DNA of 64,000 nt from Pseudomonas sp. 5P_3.1_Bac2 (lineage in GTDB: Bacteria; Pseudomonadota; Gammaproteobacteria; Pseudomonadales; Pseudomonadaceae), in NCBI RefSeq assembly GCF_025465995.1, contig NZ_JANLNY010000006.1, positions 992,001 to 1,056,000 of the forward strand, given 5' to 3'. The notes beneath the pieces are model-generated. The model was not told where the DNA came from. It ran no database searches and saw only the letters and a list, made by a program, of their open reading frames with translations. Below are positions 9,317-18,224 of the stretch, one piece after another (position 1 is the first letter of the stretch; every line of letters starts with the position of its first letter). A program made the position numbers and the translations under genes.

Positions 9317-10459
9317 TTAACAGGCGCGGCTTTGTTTCACCGCACTGGGGTTACTGACCGCATTGGCCAGATACACCCGCTCGCCGCTGCTGGCGTTAAA
9401 CAGCAGCAGACGACTCGGATCGAATTGCACACTGAGGCTGGCGCCCACCGCCGGGGCCTGATCGGGCGCCACGCGTACGCACACTTGGCGCTGATTGAGC
9501 GTGATCAGCACCAAGGTGTCCGGGCCTGTCGGCTCGGTGACCGCGACGCTGGCGCGCAAGGATTGCAGCGCCGGCTCGCTGGCCAGTTGAATCTGCTCCG
9601 GGCGCACCCCCAGCAGCAGTGGCTGCTGACACTCGGTACTCCACTGGCCCAGCGGCAGCTCACAGCTGCCGAGGTCCGACTCCAGCACAGCCCAAGCCTG
9701 GCCATCGTGCTGACGCAGGGTCAGCGGAATAAAGTTCATCGGCGGCGAGCCAATAAAGCTGGCGACAAACTGGTTGGCGGGGTCGTTATAAATCTGCTGC
9801 GGAGTGCCGAACTGCTGGATGATGCCGTCCTTCATCACCGCCACTTTATCGCCCAGGGTCATGGCTTCGATCTGATCATGGGTGACGTACACCGTGGTGG
9901 TCTTCAGACGCTGGTGCATCAGTTTGATTTCGGTGCGCATCTCCACCCGCAGCTTGGCGTCGAGGTTGGATAAAGGCTCATCGAACAAATAGATTTTCGG
10001 GCGCCGTGCCAAGGCCCGGCCCATGGCCACCCGTTGCTGTTGACCACCGGAGAGTTGCCCGGGTTTGCGCTTGAGCAAATGCTCGATTTGCAGCAGCTTG
10101 GCCACCCGCTCCACCTCCGCATCAATCTGCTGCTGCGGCAGTTTGCGGATCTTCAGGCCAAAGGCGATGTTGTCGCGCACGCTCATAGTCGGGTACAGCG
10201 CATAGGACTGAAACACCATGGCGATATCACGCTGCTTGGGGCTCTGCTCGGTGATGTCGACACCATCGAGCAAAATCGCCCCGCCGCTGATGGTTTCAAG
10301 CCCCGCGATGCAATTCATCAAGGTCGATTTGCCGCAGCCCGACGGCCCGACCAAAATCAGAAACTCACCGGACTCAATCGCCAGTTCGATGTTCTTCAGG
10401 GTGTCAGGCAGCCCCGGTGCGTAGCTCTTATTGACCTGTTGCAGGCGTAAAGTCGCCAT
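9317..10459 (-). CDS. gtsD: Glucose/mannose ABC transporter ATP-binding protein (MalK type)
   Basis: A 380-residue MalK/UgpC-type ATPase energising the GtsABC transporter. Visible elements are Walker A GPSGCGKST, signature LSGGQQQR, Walker B YLFDEPLSNLD, the switch histidine in YVTHDQIEA, and a C-terminal TOBE-type domain containing LLGVRPEQIQ. The ATG at 10459 has GGAGAG 5 bases upstream; a GTG two codons earlier is less likely because it overlaps that site. It is the fourth gene of gtsABCD and precedes oprB. Confidence 0.92.
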   Translation of the reverse strand: MATLRLQQVNKSYAPGLPDTLKNIELAIESGEFLILVGPSGCGKSTLMNCIAGLETISGGAILLDGVDITEQSPKQRDIAMVFQSYALYPTMSVRDNIAFGLKIRKLPQQQIDAEVERVAKLLQIEHLLKRKPGQLSGGQQQRVAMGRALARRPKIYLFDEPLSNLDAKLRVEMRTEIKLMHQRLKTTTVYVTHDQIEAMTLGDKVAVMKDGIIQQFGTPQQIYNDPANQFVASFIGSPPMNFIPLTLRQHDGQAWAVLESDLGSCELPLGQWSTECQQPLLLGVRPEQIQLASEPALQSLRASVAVTEPTGPDTLVLITLNQRQVCVRVAPDQAPAVGASLSVQFDPSRLLLFNASSGERVYLANAVSNPSAVKQSRAC

Positions 10460-10496
10460 TGTCACTCTCCACTGTTAGCCACCAATAGGCAGCGCT

Positions 10497-11321
10497 TTAA
10501 CCTTTCACTGCGCCGGCACTCAGGCCACGCACGAAGTACTTGCCGGCCACCACATAGACCAACAAGGTGGGTAAGCCGGCAATCATCGCCGCCGCCATAT
10601 CGACGTTGTATTCCTTAACCCCGGTGCTGGTGTTGACCAGGTTATTCAGGGCCACGGTGATCGGCTGGCTGTCGCCACTGGCGAACACCACGCCGAACAG
10701 AAAGTCATTCCAGATTTGGGTGAACTGCCAGATCAGGCAGACCATGATGGTCGGCAGCGACATCGGCAGCAGAATGCGCCCGAAGATGGTGAAGAACCCG
10801 GCACCATCCAAGCGTGCGGCATGGATCAGCGCCTGCGGCACGCCGACGTAAAAGTTGCGGAAGAACAAGGTGGTAAAGGCCAAGCCATAGACCACGTGGA
10901 CCAGCACCAAGCCCGCAGTGGTATTGGCCAAACCCAGCTTACCCAAGGTGAAGGATGCCGGCAGCAACACCACCTGAAACGGCAGAAAGCAGCCAAACAG
11001 CAGTAAACCGAAGAACAGCTGCGAGCCCCTGAAACGCCACAACGACAGGACATAGCCGTTGAGTGCCCCGAGCAAGGTCGAGAGCAGCACCGCAGGCACG
11101 GTGATCTTCACCGAGTTCCAGAAATAGCCACCTACGCCATCCCACGCCTTGCTCCAGCCGATCAGGCTAAAGGCATCGGGCAGCGACAACAGGTTGCCGG
11201 TGCGGATGGCCTCCGGGGTTTTCAGGCTGGTCAGCAGCATCACCACCAGCGGCAGCAAATACACGGCACAGGCCAGCAATAAGATGGCGTAGATAAAGCT
11301 GCGATTGAGGCTCTTAAGCAT
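10497..11321 (-). CDS. gtsC: Glucose ABC transporter permease (MalG type)
   Basis: A 274-residue integral inner-membrane permease with about six hydrophobic segments and the EAA loop seen as AARLDGAGFFTIFGRILLP, where the ATPase docks. It is the MalG-type half of the glucose importer. The ATG at 11321 follows GCGAGGT and overlaps the end of gtsB by 8 bases, so the two permeases are probably translationally coupled. Confidence 0.9.
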   Translation of the reverse strand: MLKSLNRSFIYAILLLACAVYLLPLVVMLLTSLKTPEAIRTGNLLSLPDAFSLIGWSKAWDGVGGYFWNSVKITVPAVLLSTLLGALNGYVLSLWRFRGSQLFFGLLLFGCFLPFQVVLLPASFTLGKLGLANTTAGLVLVHVVYGLAFTTLFFRNFYVGVPQALIHAARLDGAGFFTIFGRILLPMSLPTIMVCLIWQFTQIWNDFLFGVVFASGDSQPITVALNNLVNTSTGVKEYNVDMAAAMIAGLPTLLVYVVAGKYFVRGLSAGAVKG

Positions 11322-12231
11322 GACGCTTACCTCGCAGCTCGCTGTACAGATACGGCACGATAATCGCCAGCACCGCGCCCAACATCAGCATCGCACTGGC
11401 CGCCCCCAGGCCCATCTGGCCGCGGCTAAAGGTATGGGCGTACATAAACATCGCCGGCAAGTCCGAGGAATAACCGGGGCCGCCAGCTGTCATGGCCGCC
11501 ACCAAGTCAAAACTCTTGATCGCAATGTGGGCCAGAATCATCAGCGCGCTGAAAAACACCGGGCGCAGGCTCGGCAACACGATACGCAGGTAGATGGTCG
11601 GAGTGCTGGCACCGTCCACTTGGGCGGCGCGGATAATCGACTGATCGACGCCCCGCAGGCCGGCCAAAAACAGCGCCATCACAAAGCCTGAAGCCTGCCA
11701 CACGGCGGCGATCACCAAGCAGTACACCACGCGATCAGGGTCGACCAGCCAGTCCAGGCGAAAGCCCTCCCAGCCCCAGTCACGCAGCAGCTTGTCGAGG
11801 CCAAGACCGGGGTTAAGCAGCCACTTCCAGGCCGTACCGGTGACGATCATCGACAGCGCCATGGGGTACAGGTAGATGGTGCGGATAAAGCCTTCGCGGC
11901 GGATGCGCTGATCCAGCAGCACTGCCAGCACCACGCCGATGACCAGGCTGATGGCGATAAACAGGCTGCCGAACTGCAGCAGGTTTTTACTCGCCACCCA
12001 CCAGCGCTCGTTCTCCCACAGCCGCTGATACTGCTGCAGACCAACCCAGCTGTAGCTGGGCATAAAGCGCGAGTTGGTAAAACTTAAGATAAAGGTCCAG
12101 AGAATGTAGCCATAGAAGCCGACCAAGACGATCAACATGCTGGGCGCCAAAACTATTTTGGGCAGCCACTGCTGCAGTCGATCGAGCCATGGCTGGCCAG
12201 TAGCTTGGGCAGTTGTTGCGGGAGCTGACAT
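11314..12231 (-). CDS. gtsB: Glucose ABC transporter permease (MalF type)
   Basis: A 305-residue inner-membrane permease with six predicted membrane segments and an EAA loop reading AAQVDGASTPTIYLRIVLP. It is the MalF-type partner of GtsC. The start at 12231 has a textbook AGGAGG 5 bases upstream; the longer reading to 12267 lacks one. A strong hairpin lies in the 140-base gap between gtsA and this gene and probably sets the higher level of binding protein relative to permeases. Confidence 0.9.
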   Translation of the reverse strand: MSAPATTAQATGQPWLDRLQQWLPKIVLAPSMLIVLVGFYGYILWTFILSFTNSRFMPSYSWVGLQQYQRLWENERWWVASKNLLQFGSLFIAISLVIGVVLAVLLDQRIRREGFIRTIYLYPMALSMIVTGTAWKWLLNPGLGLDKLLRDWGWEGFRLDWLVDPDRVVYCLVIAAVWQASGFVMALFLAGLRGVDQSIIRAAQVDGASTPTIYLRIVLPSLRPVFFSALMILAHIAIKSFDLVAAMTAGGPGYSSDLPAMFMYAHTFSRGQMGLGAASAMLMLGAVLAIIVPYLYSELRGKRHA

Positions 12232-12299
12232 GCAGTCCTCCTGAAACCGAACAAAGAAACCGAACACAACAGCGGAGCAAAACCTCCAGGCAGCAGCCG

Positions 12300-12330
12300 A
12301 CTGCGATGCCCATGTCCATGGGCATCCAGT
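12300..12330 (-). promoter_or_regulatory. Intercistronic hairpin between gtsA and gtsB
   Basis: Perfect 10-bp inverted repeat (GATGCCCATG, 12305-12314; CATGGGCATC, 12317-12326) with a 2-base centre, flanked by further complementary bases (ACTG/CAGT) out to 12300 and 12330. It lies between the binding-protein gene and the permease genes, the usual place for an mRNA-stabilising or partial-termination structure in sugar ABC operons. The assigned role is inferred from position. Confidence 0.6.
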
Positions 12331-12371
12331 GCAGCAGTCGCTGAAGTTAGGCGGTGCTTAGCAGCGCTAGG

Positions 12372-13625
12372 CTATTGCACGGCCTTGATCGCCGCCGCCA
12401 GTTGCTCGGCGGCTTTTTCCGGTGGCATATCCGGGCTATTGAAGAAGTTGGTCACCACATCGAATACCGCGCCCTGCACGTAGCTGGAGGCCGCCATGTC
12501 GTGCGCCAGACTGGGTTCTAAGCCGCCATTGCTGGCCGCTTGTTTGAAGTCCTGCATGGACTTCTGAGCGCAGCTGTCGAAGCTCGACATATCCTGATCC
12601 AGACGCACCGGAATCGAGCCTTTGTTCTGGTTAAAGAACTCTTGGAACTTGGGCTCCAGCACCGTACGGGCTAAGTCGTCCTGAGCTTGGCGATTGGCCT
12701 CGTTACTCAGCTTGAACATCACCAGAGAGTCCATGTTGTAGATAAAGCGACCTTGGGTGCCGGGGAACACCACGCACTGGTAATCCTTACCGGCGACTTT
12801 ACCGGCGGCCGTCCATTCGCTTTTTGCCCAGTCGCCCATGATCTGCATGCCAGCCTTGCCATCGATCAGCAGCCCCGTGGCGGCGTTCCAATCGCGGCCA
12901 GCGGCGTCGGCATCGATATAGCTGCGCAGTTTGCGCAAGGTGGCAAAAGCCTCAGCCATCTTGGCGCTGGTCAGCGTGGCTGGGTCTTGCTCTACAAACG
13001 CCTTGTGATACCCCTCTGGGCCGAGGATCGCCAGCACCAGATTTTCAAACAGAGTGCCGTCCTGCCATGGCTGGCCGCCGTGGGCGATGGCGATATAGCC
13101 GGCTGCCTTGAGTTTATCGGCAGCGCTGAATAGCTCGTCGAGGGTGGTCGGCGGCTGCAAGCCGACTTTGGCGAACACTGTTGGGTTGATCCACAGCCAG
13201 TTAACCCGGTGGATATTCAGCGGCACCGCCACATAGTGGCCATCGTATTTCACCACTTCGGCGAGCTGCTCAGGCAGCAGTTTGTCCCACTGGCCTTGGT
13301 TGGCCACCGCAGTGAGATCGGCCAGTAAGCCTAACTGACCCCACTCTTGGATATTCGGCCCTTTGATTTGCGCGGCGGCAGGCGGATTGCCCGATACGGC
13401 GCGGGTTTTCAGCACCGTCATGGCGGCTTCACCACCGCCACCGGCGACGGCGAAATCTTTCCAGACGTGGCCTTTTTCTTCGAGGAGTTTTTGCAGGGTA
13501 TCGGCTGCGCGCTTTTCGCCACCGGAAGTCCACCAGTGCAGCACTTCAACCTCACCGGCATGGGTAGTCAGGGGTAACAGGCAGGCCATGGACAGACCCA
13601 GGGCCAGGCGGGAAATAGTTTTCAT
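12372..13625 (-). CDS. gtsA: Periplasmic glucose-binding protein
   Basis: A 417-residue family-1 extracellular solute-binding protein. The signal peptide is [19 protein letters not shown] with cleavage near THAGEVEV, and the mature protein opens with [16 protein letters not shown], typical of Pseudomonas GtsA/GltB. It delivers glucose, and probably mannose, to GtsBC-GtsD. The ATG at 13625 is chosen for the signal peptide; an earlier ATG at 13658 adds an Asn/His-rich leader with no support, and the ribosome-binding site is poor. The gene follows gtrS on the same strand after 123 bases that should contain its promoter. Confidence 0.92.
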   Translation of the reverse strand: MKTISRLALGLSMACLLPLTTHAGEVEVLHWWTSGGEKRAADTLQKLLEEKGHVWKDFAVAGGGGEAAMTVLKTRAVSGNPPAAAQIKGPNIQEWGQLGLLADLTAVANQGQWDKLLPEQLAEVVKYDGHYVAVPLNIHRVNWLWINPTVFAKVGLQPPTTLDELFSAADKLKAAGYIAIAHGGQPWQDGTLFENLVLAILGPEGYHKAFVEQDPATLTSAKMAEAFATLRKLRSYIDADAAGRDWNAATGLLIDGKAGMQIMGDWAKSEWTAAGKVAGKDYQCVVFPGTQGRFIYNMDSLVMFKLSNEANRQAQDDLARTVLEPKFQEFFNQNKGSIPVRLDQDMSSFDSCAQKSMQDFKQAASNGGLEPSLAHDMAASSYVQGAVFDVVTNFFNSPDMPPEKAAEQLAAAIKAVQ

Positions 13626-13748
13626 GTCGATACCATCGTTGTTGTTATGGTGTAGCAAGTCAGTTGCTTGCCTTGCCTCAGTCTATCCAGCGCCTGGCGT
13701 TGGCAAGTAACGAACGGAGGTGTAAAGGTCACCACTTGGTTACAAACC

Positions 13749-15194
13749 TTAAGCCTTTGTACGCGGCAGCCACAGGGTCACGCGCAAGCCGCCCTGAGGC
13801 AGGTTCTGCAAGCTCACTTCGCCGTCATGGCTGTGGGCCAAACTGCGTGCAATGCCCAGCCCCAAGCCATAGCCCTGCTGCTTGCTGCTTAAGCGAAAAT
13901 GCGGCTCAAACACCTGGGCCAGACGCTGCTCTGGCACGCCGGGGCCTTCATCATCGACATGCAGTACAAAGGCCTCGGGCGTGTCGAAGACTTGCAAATG
14001 GGCGCGTTGGCCGTACTTCAGGGCGTTATCCACCAGGTTGCCGATACACCGGCGCAAGGCTAAAGGTTTGCCCGGATAGTGCCTGTGCGCGTGGCCCTGC
14101 AGCGTGACTTGGGCGCTGGCCAGATAGGGTTCGATCAGCCCATGGAGCAAGGCGTTGAGATCGACCTGCTCGATGTTCTCGTGGATATCGGTGTCTTTTA
14201 CGCACTGCAAAGCGCCTTTGACCAGCAACTCCAGCTCATCCAGATCGCGGCTGAACTGGCCTTGCAGTTTTTCCTCCTCCAGCAACTCCACGCGCAGACG
14301 CAGGCGCGTGATCGGCGTGCGCAGGTCGTGGGAAATGGCGCTAAACAGCTGGCTGCGCTCGCTCAGATAGCGGCTGATGCGTTCGCGCATGCTGTTGAAC
14401 GCCCGCCCGACTTCCACCACTTCGCTGCCGCCCTCCTCGCGCAGCGGCTCGACACTGGCGCCCAAGGACATCTCCCGGGCAGCGGCGGCCAAACGCTTGA
14501 GTGGCTGGCTTTGCCAATGCACCAGCAGGCCGATAAACAGCAGCAGAAAACCGCTGGTAAACAGTACAAACAGCAGCTGCTGCGTGGGCAAGGCTGGCGC
14601 CTCCAAACTGGCATAGGGCTCAGGCAGCAAGGTGGCCAGATACAGCCACTCGCTGGGGGCGATTTGGATTTGCGTGACCAGCACCGGTGGATTCACCGGC
14701 TCCAGGCTTAAGGCGTAATGGGCCCAGGAACGCGGCAGTTGATCGAGCTTGAGTTCGCCATTGAAGATGCGCAGATCCTCCGGGCGGACAAACTCCAAAG
14801 AAATCGACGCAGTCTTACCCAGGCGCTCCTGCAACACCTCGGCCACTGCCGCGAGCACTGCCTGCTTGCGTGGCGTGGCGGGCAGCTCGGGCATCTGCAA
14901 AGGCTTGTTGTTGAGCGAAACAAAAAACCGCGTGCCGCCCATGCTGCGCAGTTGGTCCAGCACCATGGGCCGATAGCCCACTGGCAAGGAGCGGAAGTAA
15001 CTGGCGCTGGCCGCCATGGAATGGGCCAGACTGCGTGCGACCAAAAGCATGCCCTCGGTCTGGCTGGCCCGCAGTTGGGTGACCCAGATCCAGCTCGACA
15101 GCCCCTGGGCGAGCAGCACCACCAGTAAAGTCAGGGCCAGCATGCGCCCCAGCAAGGAGCGTGGCAGCACCAGCCAAGCCTTACAGCGGCGCAT
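13749..15194 (-). CDS. gtrS: Two-component sensor histidine kinase GtrS/GltS
   Basis: A 481-residue inner-membrane histidine kinase. It has an N-terminal membrane segment (residues about 14-36), a periplasmic sensor of about 165 residues, a second membrane segment (LLFVLFTSGFLLLFIGLLV), HAMP, the phospho-acceptor H in SAISHDLRTP, the N-box LVDNALKYG, and the G-boxes DEGPGVP and GLGLGIARS. In Pseudomonas this kinase senses 2-ketogluconate or 6-phosphogluconate and controls glucose uptake genes through GltR. The start at 15194 overlaps gltR by 14 bases; the family is named from context and domain order. Confidence 0.88.
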   Translation of the reverse strand: MRRCKAWLVLPRSLLGRMLALTLLVVLLAQGLSSWIWVTQLRASQTEGMLLVARSLAHSMAASASYFRSLPVGYRPMVLDQLRSMGGTRFFVSLNNKPLQMPELPATPRKQAVLAAVAEVLQERLGKTASISLEFVRPEDLRIFNGELKLDQLPRSWAHYALSLEPVNPPVLVTQIQIAPSEWLYLATLLPEPYASLEAPALPTQQLLFVLFTSGFLLLFIGLLVHWQSQPLKRLAAAAREMSLGASVEPLREEGGSEVVEVGRAFNSMRERISRYLSERSQLFSAISHDLRTPITRLRLRVELLEEEKLQGQFSRDLDELELLVKGALQCVKDTDIHENIEQVDLNALLHGLIEPYLASAQVTLQGHAHRHYPGKPLALRRCIGNLVDNALKYGQRAHLQVFDTPEAFVLHVDDEGPGVPEQRLAQVFEPHFRLSSKQQGYGLGLGIARSLAHSHDGEVSLQNLPQGGLRVTLWLPRTKA

Positions 15195-15918
15195 GTTTAA
15201 GGCTACTGACCTGGGCCGCCAGCATATAGCCTGCGCCACGCACGGTACGAATCAACTGCGGCGCCTTGCCGGTATCACGCAGGCGCTGACGCAGGCGGCT
15301 GACGCCCATATCGACGATGCGTTCCAGTGGCATCACCTCGCGGCCACGGGTGGCGTTGGCGATGGTGTCGCGGTCAAGAATTTGCTGAGGGTGTTCGAGA
15401 AAGAGCTTGAGCAAGGCGAAGTCGGCGCCGGATAGCAGCACCTCCTCACCGTCCTGATGAAACAAGCGGTGGCTGACCATATCCAGGCGCCACTGGGCAA
15501 ACGCCAGCACCTCGGAGCCGCCACGCTCCTGGGCAAAGCCGACGCGGCGCAGCAATGCCTTGATCCGTGCCTGTAATTCGCGGGGACTAAAGGGTTTACC
15601 GAGGTAATCATCGGCGCCCAATTCCAGGCCAATCACCCGATCCACTTCATCGGAGCTAGCGGTCAGGATAATCACCGGCACCTGGGCGAAGCGCGGATGC
15701 TCGCGCAGCCAGCGACACAGGCTAAAGCCGTCTTCATCCGGCAGCATCACATCGAGGATGATCAGATCCGCGCCAGCACTGGCCAGCGCCTCGCGCATGG
15801 CCGCGCCATCGGCCACGGTCTGCACGTTAAAGCCGGCGCGCTGCAGGTAGGTTTGCAGCAACTCACGGATCTCGGCGTCGTCATCCACCAGCAGGATCGA
15901 TTTTGCACTTGGGTTCAT
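15181..15918 (-). CDS. gltR: OmpR-family response regulator GltR
   Basis: A 245-residue response regulator with an N-terminal receiver domain (LLVDDDAEIRE; phospho-acceptor Asp in ILDVMLPDEDG; Lys in LGKPFSPRE) and a C-terminal winged-helix domain ending in QLIRTVRGAGYML. It is cotranscribed with the kinase gene and lies directly upstream of the gts operon, which it should regulate in answer to sugar-acid signals. The ATG at 15918 lies 33 bases after the glk stop. Confidence 0.92.
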   Translation of the reverse strand: MNPSAKSILLVDDDAEIRELLQTYLQRAGFNVQTVADGAAMREALASAGADLIILDVMLPDEDGFSLCRWLREHPRFAQVPVIILTASSDEVDRVIGLELGADDYLGKPFSPRELQARIKALLRRVGFAQERGGSEVLAFAQWRLDMVSHRLFHQDGEEVLLSGADFALLKLFLEHPQQILDRDTIANATRGREVMPLERIVDMGVSRLRQRLRDTGKAPQLIRTVRGAGYMLAAQVSSLKHAPL

Positions 15919-15950
15919 TAGGCAATCCTTGCTCTTGTTATATGCAGTGT

Positions 15951-16904
15951 TTAACGCAGTTGCTGCAACGCCACCCCGGCGCCCTCAAGCCCTGGATATG
16001 GCGCGGTGACCAGATACACCGGCAGCCCAGCAAAATAACGACTCATCACGCCCTTATCGCGCAGCGCCTGGGCAAAGCCGCTGCGGCGAAAAAACTCGGC
16101 AAAACGCGGCACTACACCGCCGACGATATAAACGCCGCCGCGCGCACCTAAGGTCAGCACATTGTTGCCGGCAACCCGACCCAACCACACACAGAACTGC
16201 TCCAGCACCTGTTGCGCCACGGGCTCTTCGGCTAAGGCGGCCTCGGTAATGGCGGCTGGACTGGTCAACGGCGCAGGCAACTCATGCAGCGCACAGTAGG
16301 CCTGATACAGCTGCAACAGGCCATTGCCGCTGAGCACGTCCTCAGCCCGGACATGGCCCAACTGACGCTGCAACTGCAACCACAGCTGCGCCTCGGCAGG
16401 GCTGGCCACCGGCAAATCGACGTGGCCACCCTCGCCCGGTAACGCATGCCAACTGCCATCGGCCAGCGCCAGCAGAGTACCGACGCCTAAACCCGTGCCG
16501 GGGCCGATGACCACTGCCGGGCTATCAACCTCAGCCACACCTGAACAGACTTCGATGCGCTGCTCAGGCGTCACGCGAGTCATGCCTAAGGCCATGGCGG
16601 TAAAGTCGTTGATCAACAGCAACTGGGCAATGCCGAGACTGTTACAGAAGTCGCGCCGATTCAGGCGCCAGTGGTTATTGGTAAAGCGAAACTCTTCACC
16701 ACGCACCGGCCCAGCCACGGCGAGGCACACGGCCTCAATATCCGCCACCGGCACCTGCTGCTGGGCTAAGTACTCGGCCACGGCCAGCTCCAAACTGGCA
16801 TAGGCTGCCGTTGCCAGCACCTGCACGGCACTTAATTCGCCATCACGCCACAAAGCCAGGCGCGCATTGGTGCCGCCTATGTCACCCACTAAAGCCAGTT
16901 TCAA
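15951..16904 (-). CDS. glk: Glucokinase
   Basis: A 317-residue bacterial glucokinase (ROK-independent Glk family) that phosphorylates cytoplasmic glucose using ATP. Motifs are the phosphate-1 loop VGDIGGTNARLALW at the N-terminus, the catalytic Asp in LINDFTAMA, GPGTGLGVG and the sugar-binding GEGGHVDLP. I choose a TTG start at 16904 because it puts the VGDIGGTN motif at the normal distance and has GGAGAG 5 bases upstream. The ATG at 16940 would add 12 non-conserved residues and has no ribosome-binding site. It heads the glk-gltR-gtrS operon; edd, often upstream of glk in Pseudomonas, is not here. Confidence 0.9.
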   Translation of the reverse strand: MKLALVGDIGGTNARLALWRDGELSAVQVLATAAYASLELAVAEYLAQQQVPVADIEAVCLAVAGPVRGEEFRFTNNHWRLNRRDFCNSLGIAQLLLINDFTAMALGMTRVTPEQRIEVCSGVAEVDSPAVVIGPGTGLGVGTLLALADGSWHALPGEGGHVDLPVASPAEAQLWLQLQRQLGHVRAEDVLSGNGLLQLYQAYCALHELPAPLTSPAAITEAALAEEPVAQQVLEQFCVWLGRVAGNNVLTLGARGGVYIVGGVVPRFAEFFRRSGFAQALRDKGVMSRYFAGLPVYLVTAPYPGLEGAGVALQQLR

Positions 16905-17231
16905 CGCAGCTCTCCTTAAATGCGTAAAGGCCTCTGGCATAGGTACTGAGCTGTCGCCACAGAACCCAAGCTGTTAGCCATTTGAGCAAGCCAGACGCCA
17001 AAACAGCAGCAGGCGGCGCCAGGCTCAGCAAGCGAGACAAGGCTTGGAATCTATAGCTTTGTAGTAATTCAAACAACATTGAGCGATTTATGCCCAGCTC
17101 AATGGCGCCCAGGCGAGTCCTGGCCAGGTAAAGCCTGCACACCGGCGCTAAAGCGCAGCAGGCCTTTAGTTAAATGCTGAGAAATTGGCAGGAAAACAGA
17201 GGTGAATTCTCTCAACGTGCAGGCTTGTGCT
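16905..17231. other. Control region upstream of glk
   Basis: A 327-base stretch without a supportable gene. It contains the HexR-like site at 17058-17080 and a leader of about 155 bases before the TTG start of glk. On the acetyltransferase side, an imperfect hairpin (GCCTGC/GCAGGC arms near 17133-17165, followed by TTTACC on the minus strand) may end transcription of the upstream acetyltransferase gene. Confidence 0.5.
17058..17081. promoter_or_regulatory. HexR-like operator upstream of glk
   Basis: The sequence TTGTAGTAATTCAAACAACA (17059-17078, followed by TT) matches the zwf/hexR site at 6908-6927 in both half-sites (TGTAGTAAT and AAACAACATT), with one more base between them. Two copies in the same sugar locus, both in front of Entner-Doudoroff genes, support a shared regulator, most simply HexR. 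Confidence 0.6.
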
Positions 17232-17765
17232 TTAAAGAGCAAGGCTGAGACAAATCAGCGCTAAGGGCTCACCCTGCTCCTCAAACACGCGTGAACTGCT
17301 GCTATCGGCTGTAAAGCCCAGGCTACGGTAAAATCCCAAAGCCTCGGTGTTCGCCTCCAACACCCAGACAAATACCCGCTTAAATTCCTGCGGCAGCAAC
17401 GCTTGCCGTACCTGCTGCCACAGCGCTCGGCCGAGCCCTTGGCGTTGATGCGTAGCCAGCAAATAGATCGCCATTAACTCCGCATCGGTGGTGATGGCAC
17501 CCTCCTCACGCGCGCCACCAAAGTTACAAAATCCAACGATCTGCCCGTCCTGTTCGACGACTAAAACTCTCGGCTGACCGGCCTCAATCGTTTGAGCAAA
17601 CCAAGCAATACGCCGAGCCCTGGTCTGCTCAAGACCGTTCAGATACTGCGCAGACAACAATCCTTGGTAAGTTTGCTGCCAGCACTGCAAGTGCACCGTG
17701 ACGATGGACGAACAGTCGTCCAAGTGCGCCGCACGTATAAGGGGATGGCTTCGATGTTCCGTCAT
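17232..17765 (-). CDS. GNAT family N-acetyltransferase
   Basis: A 177-residue GNAT enzyme. Motif A reads HQRQGLGRALWQQV, followed by the C-terminal motif ALGFYRSLGFT; the preceding strand AELMAIYLLA is the usual acetyl-CoA-binding strand. The substrate cannot be inferred. The ATG at 17765 is preferred because AGGAG lies 8 bases upstream, giving MTEHRSHPLIRAA; a longer frame to 17849 has no ribosome-binding site. The gene stands alone on the minus strand, just upstream of the glk control region. Confidence 0.82.
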   Translation of the reverse strand: MTEHRSHPLIRAAHLDDCSSIVTVHLQCWQQTYQGLLSAQYLNGLEQTRARRIAWFAQTIEAGQPRVLVVEQDGQIVGFCNFGGAREEGAITTDAELMAIYLLATHQRQGLGRALWQQVRQALLPQEFKRVFVWVLEANTEALGFYRSLGFTADSSSSRVFEEQGEPLALICLSLAL

Positions 17766-18016
17766 CGCAACTGCTCCTTTAAAGTTATCTCTAGCGATTA
17801 TAAGCACGGGTTCCAAAGCAATAGTTCTCGAGTACACCCGTGCTGCCATTCAAATAAAAACCCCACAAAAACCAGCCAAGGCATTTAGCTTCAGCCAAAT
17901 AAAAACCCTACAAAACCCAACTTAAGAACACAGCACATGAAATATATTATTAACTTTCCCGCAGCCAAATAAACGATATGGCGCATTCAGAAACCAGCAC
18001 GCCCAGAATACACAAG

Positions 18017-18039
18017 AAACAATTAGTTACTAATTGTTT
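18017..18039. promoter_or_regulatory. Palindromic operator candidate
   Basis: Perfect 11-bp inverted repeat (AAACAATTAGT, 18017-18027; ACTAATTGTTT, 18029-18039) around one central T. The AT-rich arms and near-zero spacer favour a dimeric repressor or activator site over a terminator hairpin. It lies about 106 bases upstream of the -35 candidate of the lipoprotein gene. Confidence 0.45.
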
Positions 18040-18144
18040 TGACTCAGCACAATCCAGGCAAGTAGTGGCTAAATAACATCAATCATCAAGTGAGACGTTT
18101 ATCACAACCTAAACATAAGAACATCAAATTATAACTTCAGCGCA

Positions 18145-18172
18145 TTGCCCTACAATCGATAATTTGTATAGT
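18145..18172 (+). promoter_or_regulatory. Sigma70-like promoter of lipoprotein gene
   Basis: TTGCCC (18145-18150) and TATAGT (18167-18172) are separated by 16 bases, with the coding start 52 bases beyond the -10. This is a plausible housekeeping promoter judged by eye. Confidence 0.4.
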
Positions 18173-18224
18173 CGGAATTTATCCAGCCGAATCGGTCGGT
18201 ATGGGCCGCATTGGAAAATAACTA

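Larger units (their letters stand above)
17766..18224. other. AT-rich intergenic region with divergent promoters
   Basis: About 460 bases without a gene, noticeably more AT-rich than the surrounding coding DNA. It separates the minus-strand acetyltransferase from the plus-strand lipoprotein. It holds an 11-bp perfect palindrome at 18017-18039 and a sigma70-like promoter at 18145-18172. I see no small ORF with a convincing start. Confidence 0.5.

Noticed and set aside
13630..13660. Possible HexR-like half-sites (TTGTTGTTATGGTGTAGCAA) upstream of gtsA
   Set aside because: The resemblance to the two better sites is partial and the core AT stretch is not kept; GltR control is more likely there.
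16882..17142. 86-codon open frame upstream of glk
   Set aside because: It overlaps the glk start and the HexR-like operator, has no ribosome-binding site and no recognisable product.
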